A stretch of 16,331 nucleotides of DNA from NCBI GenBank assembly GCA_002338615.1, contig DDIS01000005.1, forward strand, positions 1 to 16,331, written 5' to 3'. Of the stretch, positions 6,568-14,353 are shown piece by piece (within the stretch, counting starts at the first letter, position 1; each line of letters opens with the position of its first letter). Source of the DNA: Proteobacteria bacterium UBA1844. Its GTDB lineage: Bacteria; Pseudomonadota; Gammaproteobacteria; Steroidobacterales; Woeseiaceae. The notes under the pieces were generated by a model, which did not search any database, was not told the origin of the DNA, and saw only the letters and a list, made by a program, of their open reading frames with translations. The position numbers and the translations under genes were made by a program.

Positions 6568-8793
6568 ATGCGCTACGTCGTATTGGTGCTACTGGCAATG
6601 ACAAGTACGCAAGTATTTGCCGCAGAGAAGCTGCTTGGCTTCGATGAGGACGGCAGCACGGCGCAACGCGCGCTTGAGTCACGTTTCGATCAGCACATTA
6701 GTGCTGATGAGCAGACGGAGTGGTTGCGGCGGCTTTCGGCGCGCCCGCACCATGTAGGTTCGAGCGCGGGCAAAGCCAACGCGAAATACATCGCGGACCT
6801 GCTGAAGTCATGGGGCTACGACGTCGAAATAGCCGAATACCAGGTTTTGCTGCCAACGCCCGAAACACGTGAACTGGAGCTGTTGTCACCGGGGCATTAC
6901 ACCGCCGGGCTGGAAGAAGACAGTCTGAGCGAGGATCCGAGCACCTCGGTGCGTGATGAATTGCTGCCACCCTACAACGCGTTTTCGACAGACGGCGAGG
7001 TCGAAGGGGAGCTGGTATTCGTGAACTACGGAATACCTGAAGATTACGAGACGCTGAAGCGGTACGGAATCAGCGTCGAGGGCAAGATCGCGATTGCGAA
7101 ATACGGTAAGTCCTGGCGCGGCATCAAGCCGAAACTCGCTGGCGAGAACGGGGCGATCGCAACCATTATCTACTCGGATCCTGGTGACGACGGCTATGCC
7201 GCGGGCGATGTCTATCCTGTGGGGCCATTCAAGCATGAAAGCGCGGTGCAGCGCGGTTCTGTCATGGACATGCCAACCTATCCCGGCGACGTACTGACTC
7301 CGGGCATCGGTGCGACCAGGAATGCAAAGCGGCTGGCTATTGACGACGCACCGACCATAACGAAAATTCCCGTGTTGCCCATTTCCGAGCGTGATGCGCT
7401 GCCACTCTTGTCGGCCATGGGCGGCGCTGTCGCGCCTCTGGAATGGCGCGGTGCGTTGCCTATTACCTATCACATGGGTCCCGGGCCTGCGCGTGTGCGC
7501 ATGAAGCTGAAATTCAACTGGCAAACGGTAACCGCCTACAACGTCATCGCGAGACTCGAGGGCAACGAGTTCCCCGGGCAATGGGTTATACGCGGTAATC
7601 ATCACGATGGCTGGAACCATGGCGCCGCCGATCCCGTTTCGGGTCTTGTCGCCATGCTTGCCGAAGCCAAAGCGGTTGCAACGCTGGCGAGGGCAGGCCA
7701 GAGGCCTGCGCGAACCATCATCTATGCCGCGTGGGACGCGGAAGAGCCAGGACTCATTGGCTCAACGGAATGGGCAGAGGATCACGCAGACGAGCTGAAA
7801 CAGCATGCCGTTGCCTATTTGAACACCGACGGTAACAGTCGCGGTTTCGTCAGTATCGGCGGCAGTCATACCCTGGAGCGGTTCTTCGATGAGATCATCA
7901 GCGATGTCGACGATCCGCAAACCGGCGTCAGCCTGAAGGAACGCCGCAAAGCTGCGCTCACGGTCAATGCGGACAACGACAAGGAAAAACAGGAGGCCGC
8001 ACGTGACACGCTGCGCCTGTATCCGATGGGCTCCGGGTCGGATTACACGCCTTTCCTGCAGCACCTCGGCATCGCCTCGGCGAACTTCGGATTCAGTGGC
8101 GAGGGCGAGAGCGGCAGTTACCACACGTTGTACGATACCTTCGAGCACTACACGACGTGGCGCGACCCCGGTCTGCGTTATGGCGTCACCCTGTCCCAAC
8201 TTGCCGGCCGCGCCACGCTGCGGCTCGCAAATGCGCCGTTGCTGCCGTTCGAGTTTTCCGGTTTCGCCGACAACGTTGCGATGTACGTCGACGAACTGGA
8301 GAGCCTCGCGAATTCGATGCGCGACGATACTACAACCCGTAACCAGCAGATCGCAGACGGTCTGTACAAGCTGGCGCTGGACCCGACGAAGCCGTTGCGC
8401 CCGCCGGAAAAGCAGGAGCCAGTACCGTATTTCAATTTCGCGCCGCTGAAAAACGCCTTGCTGCGGTTGCAGGAAGCTGCCGCCGGTTATGACGAGGCGC
8501 TCGCCGGCAACGGTCGTCCATCCGGCACAGTTAATGAACTCCTGTATACGAGCGAGCGCCTGATGACCCGCAAGGAAGGCCTGAGCGGCAGACCCTGGTA
8601 CAAGCACCACATCTACGCGCCCGGCTTTTATACGGGTTATGGCGTCAAGACCATTCCCGGCGTGCGCGAGGCAATCGAGCAGCGCAACTATGCTGAGGTT
8701 GGACCCCAGATCGAAATCGCAGCGTCCGTCTTGCAGCAAGTGGCCGAACGCATCGAATCACTGACCAGCATGATCGCAATCGGGGACAATTAA
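6568..8793 (+). CDS. Secreted M28 metallopeptidase, glutamate carboxypeptidase II-like
   Basis: This 741-residue exported zinc exopeptidase has the order of human GCPII/PSMA: signal peptide (1-18, cut after VFA), a protease-associated domain inserted within the peptidase, the M28 catalytic core (about 320-560), and a C-terminal transferrin-receptor-like dimerisation domain (about 600-735). All five expected metal ligands are visible: His345 and Asp355 (GNHHDGWNHGAADP), Glu393 with general base Glu392 (WDAEEPG), Asp421 (LNTDG) and His519 (SYHTLYDT). Residues matching those that hold a substrate's terminal carboxylate in GCPII (Arg184, Tyr518, Tyr691) are kept. The Lys that reads the glutamate side chain is Gly690. 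An in-frame ATG exists at 6508, but GGGAG at 6556-6560 and the signal peptide favour 6568. It probably trims peptides in the periplasm or outside. The receptor gene follows 213 bases later. Confidence 0.93.
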   Translation: MRYVVLVLLAMTSTQVFAAEKLLGFDEDGSTAQRALESRFDQHISADEQTEWLRRLSARPHHVGSSAGKANAKYIADLLKSWGYDVEIAEYQVLLPTPETRELELLSPGHYTAGLEEDSLSEDPSTSVRDELLPPYNAFSTDGEVEGELVFVNYGIPEDYETLKRYGISVEGKIAIAKYGKSWRGIKPKLAGENGAIATIIYSDPGDDGYAAGDVYPVGPFKHESAVQRGSVMDMPTYPGDVLTPGIGATRNAKRLAIDDAPTITKIPVLPISERDALPLLSAMGGAVAPLEWRGALPITYHMGPGPARVRMKLKFNWQTVTAYNVIARLEGNEFPGQWVIRGNHHDGWNHGAADPVSGLVAMLAEAKAVATLARAGQRPARTIIYAAWDAEEPGLIGSTEWAEDHADELKQHAVAYLNTDGNSRGFVSIGGSHTLERFFDEIISDVDDPQTGVSLKERRKAALTVNADNDKEKQEAARDTLRLYPMGSGSDYTPFLQHLGIASANFGFSGEGESGSYHTLYDTFEHYTTWRDPGLRYGVTLSQLAGRATLRLANAPLLPFEFSGFADNVAMYVDELESLANSMRDDTTTRNQQIADGLYKLALDPTKPLRPPEKQEPVPYFNFAPLKNALLRLQEAAAGYDEALAGNGRPSGTVNELLYTSERLMTRKEGLSGRPWYKHHIYAPGFYTGYGVKTIPGVREAIEQRNYAEVGPQIEIAASVLQQVAERIESLTSMIAIGDN

Positions 8794-8901
8794 CTCGTAT
8801 CCACGGGGCGGCCTGCCGGCAGTGATGGTTTTATCGTTGAGATTGAAAGACTTACGGGGCGCCGCCTGAGAAAAGTGGCGGTGGGGCGGAGGGCAGGAAA
8901 C

Positions 8902-8998
8902 CAGTTAACTGTCCCCCATTGTTTGCTTTGGCATGTGGCAGGGCGTAGTTTGATCTCTTCAAGTTAACAATAATCTGGCTGTTTCTGGCCAAGGGGGA
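8902..8998 (+). promoter_or_regulatory. Possible promoter/operator region of the TonB-dependent receptor
   Basis: The 213-base gap before the receptor holds a 10-bp palindrome CAGTTAACTG (8902-8911). Its core AGTTAAC recurs at 8962-8968, just before an AATAAT (8969-8974) that matches a -10 hexamer at five of six positions. A -35 match at suitable spacing is poor (TTGATC at 8950 is too close), which would suit a regulated promoter. AAGGGGG (8991-8997) is the receptor's ribosome site, nine bases before ATG. An upstream 10-bp palindrome CTGCCGGCAG (8813-8822) follows the peptidase stop but has no T run. Operator function is inferred from the repeated core only. Confidence 0.35.
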
Positions 8999-9006
8999 TA
9001 GCAACC

Positions 9007-11559
9007 ATGAGTATCTTTGAGAGAGGTATGGGTCTCGCTTGTGCAGGGCTCGGAGTGATTCTGTGTGGAACGGGCCTAATTAGCACCGATGCGCTGGCGC
9101 AGGACGATGAAGTGATCGAGGAGATCGTGACGCTCGGCTCGCGCGCGCCGGGACGCCTCGCCGTTGATTCGGCGGTGCCCGTCGACAGTCTCGGCGCCGA
9201 AGAAATGGAAGCAACCGGTCAGACCGAGGTTGGCCGTATGCTGCAGGCGCTGGCACCGTCTTTCAACTTTTCCAGCTCGTCAATTTCTGACGGTACCGAC
9301 GCACTGCGCCCCGCGACACTTCGCGGACTGGGGCCGGACCAGACTTTGGTCCTGGTCAACGGCAAGCGCCGCCACCAGGCGTCGCTGATTCATATCAACA
9401 ACTCTGTCGGTCGCGGCACCGCGGGCACCGACATGAACGCGATTCCGGCCGCTGCTATCAAGCGTATTGAAGTACTGCGTGATGGCGCGGCGGCGCAGTA
9501 TGGCTCTGATGCCATTGCCGGCGTAATCAATATTCAGCTCAAGGACGACAATGAAGGCGGAAACTTCGGGATCTCGGCCGGCGAATACACGGAGAGCGAT
9601 GGTCAGACCACGAACGTCGATTTGTACAAGGGTTTTAGCCTGGGCAGCGATGGCTACCTGGCCCTGACGCTTAACTACCGTGATCGCGAACGAACGAATC
9701 GGTCCAATCCGCAAGGTGGATGCCTGTACGGCGGGTGTGTCGACACGGACAGCAACGGATTCCTGGAGCCGGCACCGGGCAATGAGACCCGTGAGGTTTC
9801 GGGACCCGGACGCAATGGTTTTCACATTGGCGATGCGGACTCCGAGCAGTTTGCCTTCGTGCTCAATGCAGGTCTGCCGCTTGGCGACGGCGAACTGTAC
9901 AGCTTTATGACCTATTCGGGGCGCGAAGGCCAGTCGGGTGCGTTCTACCGCAATCCGGCGGGCTCTGGCGCAGCCCTGTCGGACGGTGAGAATGTCATTC
10001 CCGATGGTTTCCTGCCATTTATTAACAGCGAAATTGACGACCTTTCCTACAATATTGGCTACCGAACGGAGTTCAACGACGGCTCAACGCTTGATCTTTC
10101 GTACACGAGTGGCCGCAATTCGATCGATTACACGACAAGCAACTCGGCCAACTATTCTTTCGCCAACGAGTTGCGATTCGGTCAAGGCCTCAGTGACGCG
10201 GACGTCCGTGCGCAGATTCCTCGCTCCGCGTACGCCTACGGGATGGAGTTGAGCCTGTCGACAATCAATCTGGATTACACGACGTCTTTTAACGATTTGT
10301 TTGTCGCGATCGGCGCGGAAATCCGTAAGGACGAGTATGTGATCACGCCCGGCGAGGAGTACTCGTATCGCGACTACGACAACGATGCCGTCGGTGATCC
10401 GCTTTATCCGCAGAATGCGAGTGGCGGTATTCAGGGATTTCCCGGCATTGCTCCGGCAAATGTAGTTGACGAGGATCGGAACGTGGTTTCGCTTTATGTG
10501 GACGCTGAGTACCAGGTCAACGACCGCTTACTGGTGAACGGTGCAGCGCGTTACGACGACTATGACGGCTTCGGCGATACGGTGAACTTCAAACTGGCCG
10601 CGAATTTTCGGGTCACCGATATTTTCCGTCTGCGTGGTGCTATAAGCACCGGCTTCCGGGCGCCATCAATGCAACAAATCTATTTTAATAACGTCAGCAC
10701 ACAGTTTATTGGCGGTGTGCAAGTAGAAACCGGTACGTTCAGGAACGACAGTGCCGTTGCGCAGGCCATCGGAATTCCAGATCTCAAGGAGGAGGAGTCC
10801 ACAAACTACAGTTTGGGTGTCGTCGTCGACATCATGGACAACTGGGATGTCGCGGTCGACTACTACAGCATTGATATCGACGATCGGGTGGTGCTGAGCA
10901 ACAACCTTGGGCGTGGCTTGTCGCCGGCGCTCGATGCGGCACTGACACAGGCCGGGTCGGATGGCGGCCAGTTCTTTCTCAATGCAATCGATACTGAGAC
11001 AGATGGCGTCGACATAGTATCGACCCTGTCGGGAATTGACCTGGTGGGCGGTGACCTGTCGGTAACATTTGCCGCGAACTTCACAGACACCGAGATCACG
11101 CGGATTTTCTCGGCAACGCCAATATTGGGTGCGTTGTCACCGGAGGTTATTTTCGGCGGCTTCCAGCCCTCGGTTATCGAAACCTGGCAGCCCGAAGACC
11201 GCATCAGCATTACGGGCAACTGGCGCCGCGATCAATGGTCAGCAAACCTTGCGATCAATCGCTACGGTGAGTACACGACTGTCGACGAGGGTTCGCAGAC
11301 CTACGGTGCGGAAGTCCTGACCGACATTCGCCTGAGTTACGAGCTGGACAACGGTTTGAGTTTCTTTGTCTCGGGAAACAATATCTTCGATGTGACGCCG
11401 GATGAAGTAACCAACTCGACGTCGCGTGGCGGTATGTTCGAATCCGTAGCCGGTGCAATGGATATGAACAGCCCGACGGTATTCAAGTACTCGCGCCGGT
11501 CCGCCCCATTCGGCTTCAACGGCGCTTACTGGTCAGTAGGAGCAAATTACCGCTTCTAG
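9007..11559 (+). CDS. TonB-dependent outer-membrane receptor
   Basis: This 850-residue receptor imports a large or scarce ligand across the outer membrane using TonB energy. It has a signal peptide cut near ALA-QDD (residue 31), a TonB-box-like IEEIVTLGS (about 37-45), a plug domain (about 52-180), and a long beta-barrel ending in a terminal Phe (NYRF). The plug shows LRGLGPDQTLVLVNGKRRH and IPAAAIKRIEVLRDGAAAQYGSDAIAGVINI. An early extracellular loop carries a cysteine pair (Cys239, Cys244) that may form a disulfide. The barrel shows FRLRGAISTGFRAPSMQQIY and other standard strands. The ligand cannot be read from sequence. The closely preceding secreted peptidase makes a peptide-derived ligand a reasonable guess. 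Ribosome site AAGGGGG is nine bases upstream. Confidence 0.95.
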   Translation: MSIFERGMGLACAGLGVILCGTGLISTDALAQDDEVIEEIVTLGSRAPGRLAVDSAVPVDSLGAEEMEATGQTEVGRMLQALAPSFNFSSSSISDGTDALRPATLRGLGPDQTLVLVNGKRRHQASLIHINNSVGRGTAGTDMNAIPAAAIKRIEVLRDGAAAQYGSDAIAGVINIQLKDDNEGGNFGISAGEYTESDGQTTNVDLYKGFSLGSDGYLALTLNYRDRERTNRSNPQGGCLYGGCVDTDSNGFLEPAPGNETREVSGPGRNGFHIGDADSEQFAFVLNAGLPLGDGELYSFMTYSGREGQSGAFYRNPAGSGAALSDGENVIPDGFLPFINSEIDDLSYNIGYRTEFNDGSTLDLSYTSGRNSIDYTTSNSANYSFANELRFGQGLSDADVRAQIPRSAYAYGMELSLSTINLDYTTSFNDLFVAIGAEIRKDEYVITPGEEYSYRDYDNDAVGDPLYPQNASGGIQGFPGIAPANVVDEDRNVVSLYVDAEYQVNDRLLVNGAARYDDYDGFGDTVNFKLAANFRVTDIFRLRGAISTGFRAPSMQQIYFNNVSTQFIGGVQVETGTFRNDSAVAQAIGIPDLKEEESTNYSLGVVVDIMDNWDVAVDYYSIDIDDRVVLSNNLGRGLSPALDAALTQAGSDGGQFFLNAIDTETDGVDIVSTLSGIDLVGGDLSVTFAANFTDTEITRIFSATPILGALSPEVIFGGFQPSVIETWQPEDRISITGNWRRDQWSANLAINRYGEYTTVDEGSQTYGAEVLTDIRLSYELDNGLSFFVSGNNIFDVTPDEVTNSTSRGGMFESVAGAMDMNSPTVFKYSRRSAPFGFNGAYWSVGANYRF

Positions 11560-11593
11560 AATCGATACGATTTACAAGTATTTATGCTCTTGG

Positions 11594-11634
11594 ACGAAGC
11601 AAGGCAACAGCTTGACGCTGTTGCCTTGCTTCGT
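11594..11634. terminator. Perfect 18-bp hairpin between convergent genes
   Basis: ACGAAGCAAGGCAACAGC (11594-11611) pairs perfectly with 11617-11634 around a five-base loop TTGAC. The stem can be extended by two G-T wobbles. It lies in the 88-base gap between the convergent receptor and aldo/keto reductase genes. The plus-strand side has only TTT after the stem and the minus side no T run, so classic rho-independent termination would be weak. The hairpin could also protect the receptor mRNA 3' end. Length and position make a bidirectional 3' end element the best reading. Confidence 0.7.
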
Positions 11635-11647
11635 TTGCGAATCAGCC

Positions 11648-12592
11648 TTACGCCATCGGCAATGCGTCGATGTACTCGATCATGCGTTGTTGCGTCGCCT
11701 TGTCGGGCAGGCGGCCTATCGCGCCGCCGATATTGTCCAGCATGTGATGCGGCTTGCTTGTTGCCGGAGTAATCGCCGTAACGGCGGGATGCGCTGCGAC
11801 GAACTTCAGGAAAAACTGTGCCCAGGAGGAAGCTTCAAATTCCGCCGCCCACCCCGGTACTTCCTTGCCCTTAACACGGTTCCAGAGTCGCGTGCGCCCG
11901 AACGGAAGATAAACCAGCACCGCGATGCCCCGTTCCTGGGCCAGCGGCAGGATAGTTTTCGCCGACTCGAGGTTATCGACCGCATAGTCGACTCCAATGA
12001 AATCGAGCGGCTCCTTGCGCATCACGTCGGCAAGGTAGTCGTAGCTATCGGCATTGGTCGACGTAGTGCCAATGTAACGCACCCGCCCCTCTTGCTTCAG
12101 TTCCTTTAGTACCCCGAGCTGCGTCGGGATGTCCGCGAGGTTATGAACCTGGATCAGGTCGATCGTTGGCGTACCAATGCGCTTGAAAGAAGTTTCGATC
12201 TGCGCCCGCGCAGCCTTTGGATCCGCCGAACCGCCTCTCGGGGCAACATTCACCTTGGTCGCCCAGAAGATGGTTTTCTGCATGCCCAGGTCGTTGACGA
12301 GCGCGCCGGCAACCTCTTCCGAATCGCCATAGCTCGGGGCCGTATCGAACACGGTTCCCCCATTTTCGGTCAGCGTTTGCAATACTTCACGCAACGCACC
12401 GATATCCCCGCTTCCTGCCTGGCGGCTGAACGTCGCGGAGCTGCCAAGCCCCATCATCGGCAATTCTTCACCCGACGAAGGGATCATGCGCGTGATCATT
12501 TCTCCCGCCGCGGCTGCGAAGAGCAGTTGCGGGTTCAGCCACATGGCAGTGCCGGCGGCACCGGTATATTTGAGCAGCTTACGTCGATTCAT
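11648..12592 (-). CDS. Aldo/keto reductase with a twin-arginine-type leader
   Basis: This 314-residue enzyme is an NAD(P)H-dependent reductase of the aldo/keto reductase TIM-barrel family. The catalytic tetrad is visible: Asp83 and Tyr88 (VFDTAPSYGDSE), Lys113 (WATKVN) and His150 (LIQVHN). The N-terminus MNRRKLLKYTG followed by a mildly hydrophobic stretch to about residue 29 (LLFAAAAG) matches a Tat signal. Tat export would suit an enzyme carrying a tightly bound cofactor, with activity in the periplasm. Family members of this type are often annotated as Tat-exported oxidoreductases. The start is supported by a purine-rich GGAGGAGAAGGAAAG block just upstream on the minus strand. It converges on the receptor gene and diverges from the channel operon. 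Substrate unknown. Confidence 0.93.
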   Translation of the reverse strand: MNRRKLLKYTGAAGTAMWLNPQLLFAAAAGEMITRMIPSSGEELPMMGLGSSATFSRQAGSGDIGALREVLQTLTENGGTVFDTAPSYGDSEEVAGALVNDLGMQKTIFWATKVNVAPRGGSADPKAARAQIETSFKRIGTPTIDLIQVHNLADIPTQLGVLKELKQEGRVRYIGTTSTNADSYDYLADVMRKEPLDFIGVDYAVDNLESAKTILPLAQERGIAVLVYLPFGRTRLWNRVKGKEVPGWAAEFEASSWAQFFLKFVAAHPAVTAITPATSKPHHMLDNIGGAIGRLPDKATQQRMIEYIDALPMA

Positions 12593-12772
12593 GTTCGCTT
12601 TCCTTCTCCTCCGCTGAGTTAAAGCCTAGCACAGGAAATATGGCGTCACGTAGCGCCGCCAGGGCTATGCGGCATGGCGCGCGGCGGCAATCGTGGAGCA
12701 CCGCCACTATGTGGCACAATACGGGCCTCAATAAGAACCAAAAAAAGATAAGGGACCGCGGGGATACCCTAT

Positions 12773-13225
12773 ATGTTGATTCTGCTGCTGACCGCCCTGG
12801 CCGTGACGGCACTGACAATTATTGTGCATGGTGTCGGCACCACCCAGTGGCTGCGACACCTGACGCACGAGCACGCGGGTCGCGACTACCGGCTAAAGAC
12901 GCGCATGCGCCTGGTCGTCATCATCCAGACCGCAACGCTGATGATCCTCCTGCATTTCATTGAAATCATGATGTGGGCCGGTGCCTTCATGGTGGTCGCG
13001 CGGGACGAGCTGCAAACCTTCGAAACGGCCGTCTATTTTTCCGCGGTAACGTTCACGACTCTGGGTTACGGCGATATCACGCTGAGTACGGACTGGCGAC
13101 TACTGAGCGGCTTCGAGGCGATCGGTGGCATTGTATTAATTGGCTGGACGACGGCATTCCTGTTTGCCGTCCTGCAACGCATCTGGGACGGACCGGGGTC
13201 CGCACAAGGAGAGAGCAAGCAATGA
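12773..13225 (+). CDS. Small potassium-channel-like membrane protein
   Basis: This 150-residue inner-membrane protein carries a pore module. Hydrophobic segments lie at about 1-20, 47-75 and 113-136, with a pore helix and selectivity filter TTLGYGD at residues 95-101 between the last two. That sequence matches the K+-filter signature TVGYGD except Leu for Val. There is no RCK or cyclic-nucleotide domain, so gating is not apparent. The extra first segment makes a three-helix arrangement instead of the minimal two. The ribosome site is modest (GCGGGGAT, about seven bases from ATG). Its stop overlaps the next start (ATGA at 13222-13225). It is the first gene of an operon with a permease and efflux components; the 180 bases upstream (12593-12772) presumably hold the operon promoter, which I could not pick out with confidence. 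Confidence 0.88.
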   Translation: MLILLLTALAVTALTIIVHGVGTTQWLRHLTHEHAGRDYRLKTRMRLVVIIQTATLMILLHFIEIMMWAGAFMVVARDELQTFETAVYFSAVTFTTLGYGDITLSTDWRLLSGFEAIGGIVLIGWTTAFLFAVLQRIWDGPGSAQGESKQ

Positions 13226-14328
13226 GTGTTTCTGAAACTATGAGCGACGAACGCCGCTTTTCGCGCAACATGATGACCTCGTTCATCCAGATTTCGGCAT
13301 TGGTCCTGCTCGTCGGAGCCTGCGCCATGGTCGTCAAGCCGTTCGCCGGCATCGTGTTGTGGGGGTTTATTCTCGCCGTGGCGGTCTACCCGTTGCACCT
13401 CAAGCTGACTGGCCTGCTCGGCGGTCGGGAAAAGCTCTCGGCAACGATCATCACGCTGGTAGGTCTCGCGATCATTCTTGTGCCAGGCTGGCTGGTAACG
13501 GAATCTGCGATGGAAACGACACAAACCGTGCACCAGCACATCGAAGACGGCGATTTCACGATTCCACCGCCGAATGAAAGGGTGCAGGGTTGGCCGGTGA
13601 TTGGCAAGAAGCTCTACCAGGGCTGGTCCAGTGCGTCGACCAACCTGCAGGCGACCTTGCACAAGTTTGAGCCACAGGTACGCAAAGCGGGCGAGCGCCT
13701 GTTGTCGCTGGTCAGTGCGATGGCGTCTGGTGTGCTGCATTTTGTAGCGTCGATAATAATTGCCGGCGTTTGCCTGATGTTTGCCAGCAAAGGCTATGCA
13801 ACGACAACAGAAGTGTGTGAGCGAATTTCGCCCGCCCGTGGCCGGCACTTTAGTGACCTGATCATCTCGACTATCCGTAGCGTAACCAACGGTGTGCTGG
13901 GTGTTGCCGCTATTCAGGCGGGTCTGGCCGGTATCGGCTTCTGGTTGATTGGCTTGCCGGCACCCGGCGTATTTACGCTCATAATTTTGATTACGGCGAT
14001 CATCCAGATTCCGGCGATTCTCATCATGGTGCCGCTGATCATCTGGGTATTTTCCTTTGCGGGGACCGGCGCAGCTACGGTGTTTGCGATCTATGCGATT
14101 CTCGTCGCATTGAGCGACAACGTTCTGAAGCCAATGTTGCTCGGCCGTGGCGTGGATCTGCCGGTGCTGATCGTGCTGCTGGGCGCGATCGGCGGCATGA
14201 TCACATTCGGCGTTATCGGTTTGTTCATCGGCGCTGTCATCCTCGGCCTGGGCTATCGCATCATCAACGACTGGATATGGAGCCGCGATTTTGATGCAGG
14301 CGCCGATAGCACCGACGCTGCGGTCTGA
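13222..14328 (+). CDS. AI-2E/PerM-family permease
   Basis: This 368-residue polytopic inner-membrane protein belongs to the AI-2E transporter (PerM/TqsA/UPF0118) family. Two N-terminal hydrophobic segments (about 21-52) and another at 74-94 precede a soluble loop (about 95-160) and a C-terminal cluster of helices. The C-terminal signature is clear: LSDNVLKPMLLGRGVDLPVLIVLLGAIGGMITFGVIGLFIGAVILGLGY (given here only as family marker, about 298-346). Members export quorum-sensing or other small molecules, or act in Na+/H+ exchange; which applies here is unknown. The frame is open upstream to 12973, but that part is a shadow of the channel gene. ATG 13222 has AAGGAGAG at 13206-13213 and overlaps the channel stop by four bases. 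The outer-membrane factor gene follows after 25 bases. Confidence 0.93.
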   Translation: MSVSETMSDERRFSRNMMTSFIQISALVLLVGACAMVVKPFAGIVLWGFILAVAVYPLHLKLTGLLGGREKLSATIITLVGLAIILVPGWLVTESAMETTQTVHQHIEDGDFTIPPPNERVQGWPVIGKKLYQGWSSASTNLQATLHKFEPQVRKAGERLLSLVSAMASGVLHFVASIIIAGVCLMFASKGYATTTEVCERISPARGRHFSDLIISTIRSVTNGVLGVAAIQAGLAGIGFWLIGLPAPGVFTLIILITAIIQIPAILIMVPLIIWVFSFAGTGAATVFAIYAILVALSDNVLKPMLLGRGVDLPVLIVLLGAIGGMITFGVIGLFIGAVILGLGYRIINDWIWSRDFDAGADSTDAAV

Positions 14329-14353
14329 TTGCTGAGACCGGCAGTCGCTGCAT

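Noticed and set aside
7762..8739. Long open frame on the minus strand opposite the peptidase (325 codons)
   Set aside because: Antisense shadow of a gene with all catalytic residues intact; no ribosome site or recognisable domain.
12973..13221. Extended N-terminus for the AI-2E-family permease
   Set aside because: This stretch is an alternate frame of the channel gene; the ATG at 13222 has a good ribosome site and the permease family begins there.
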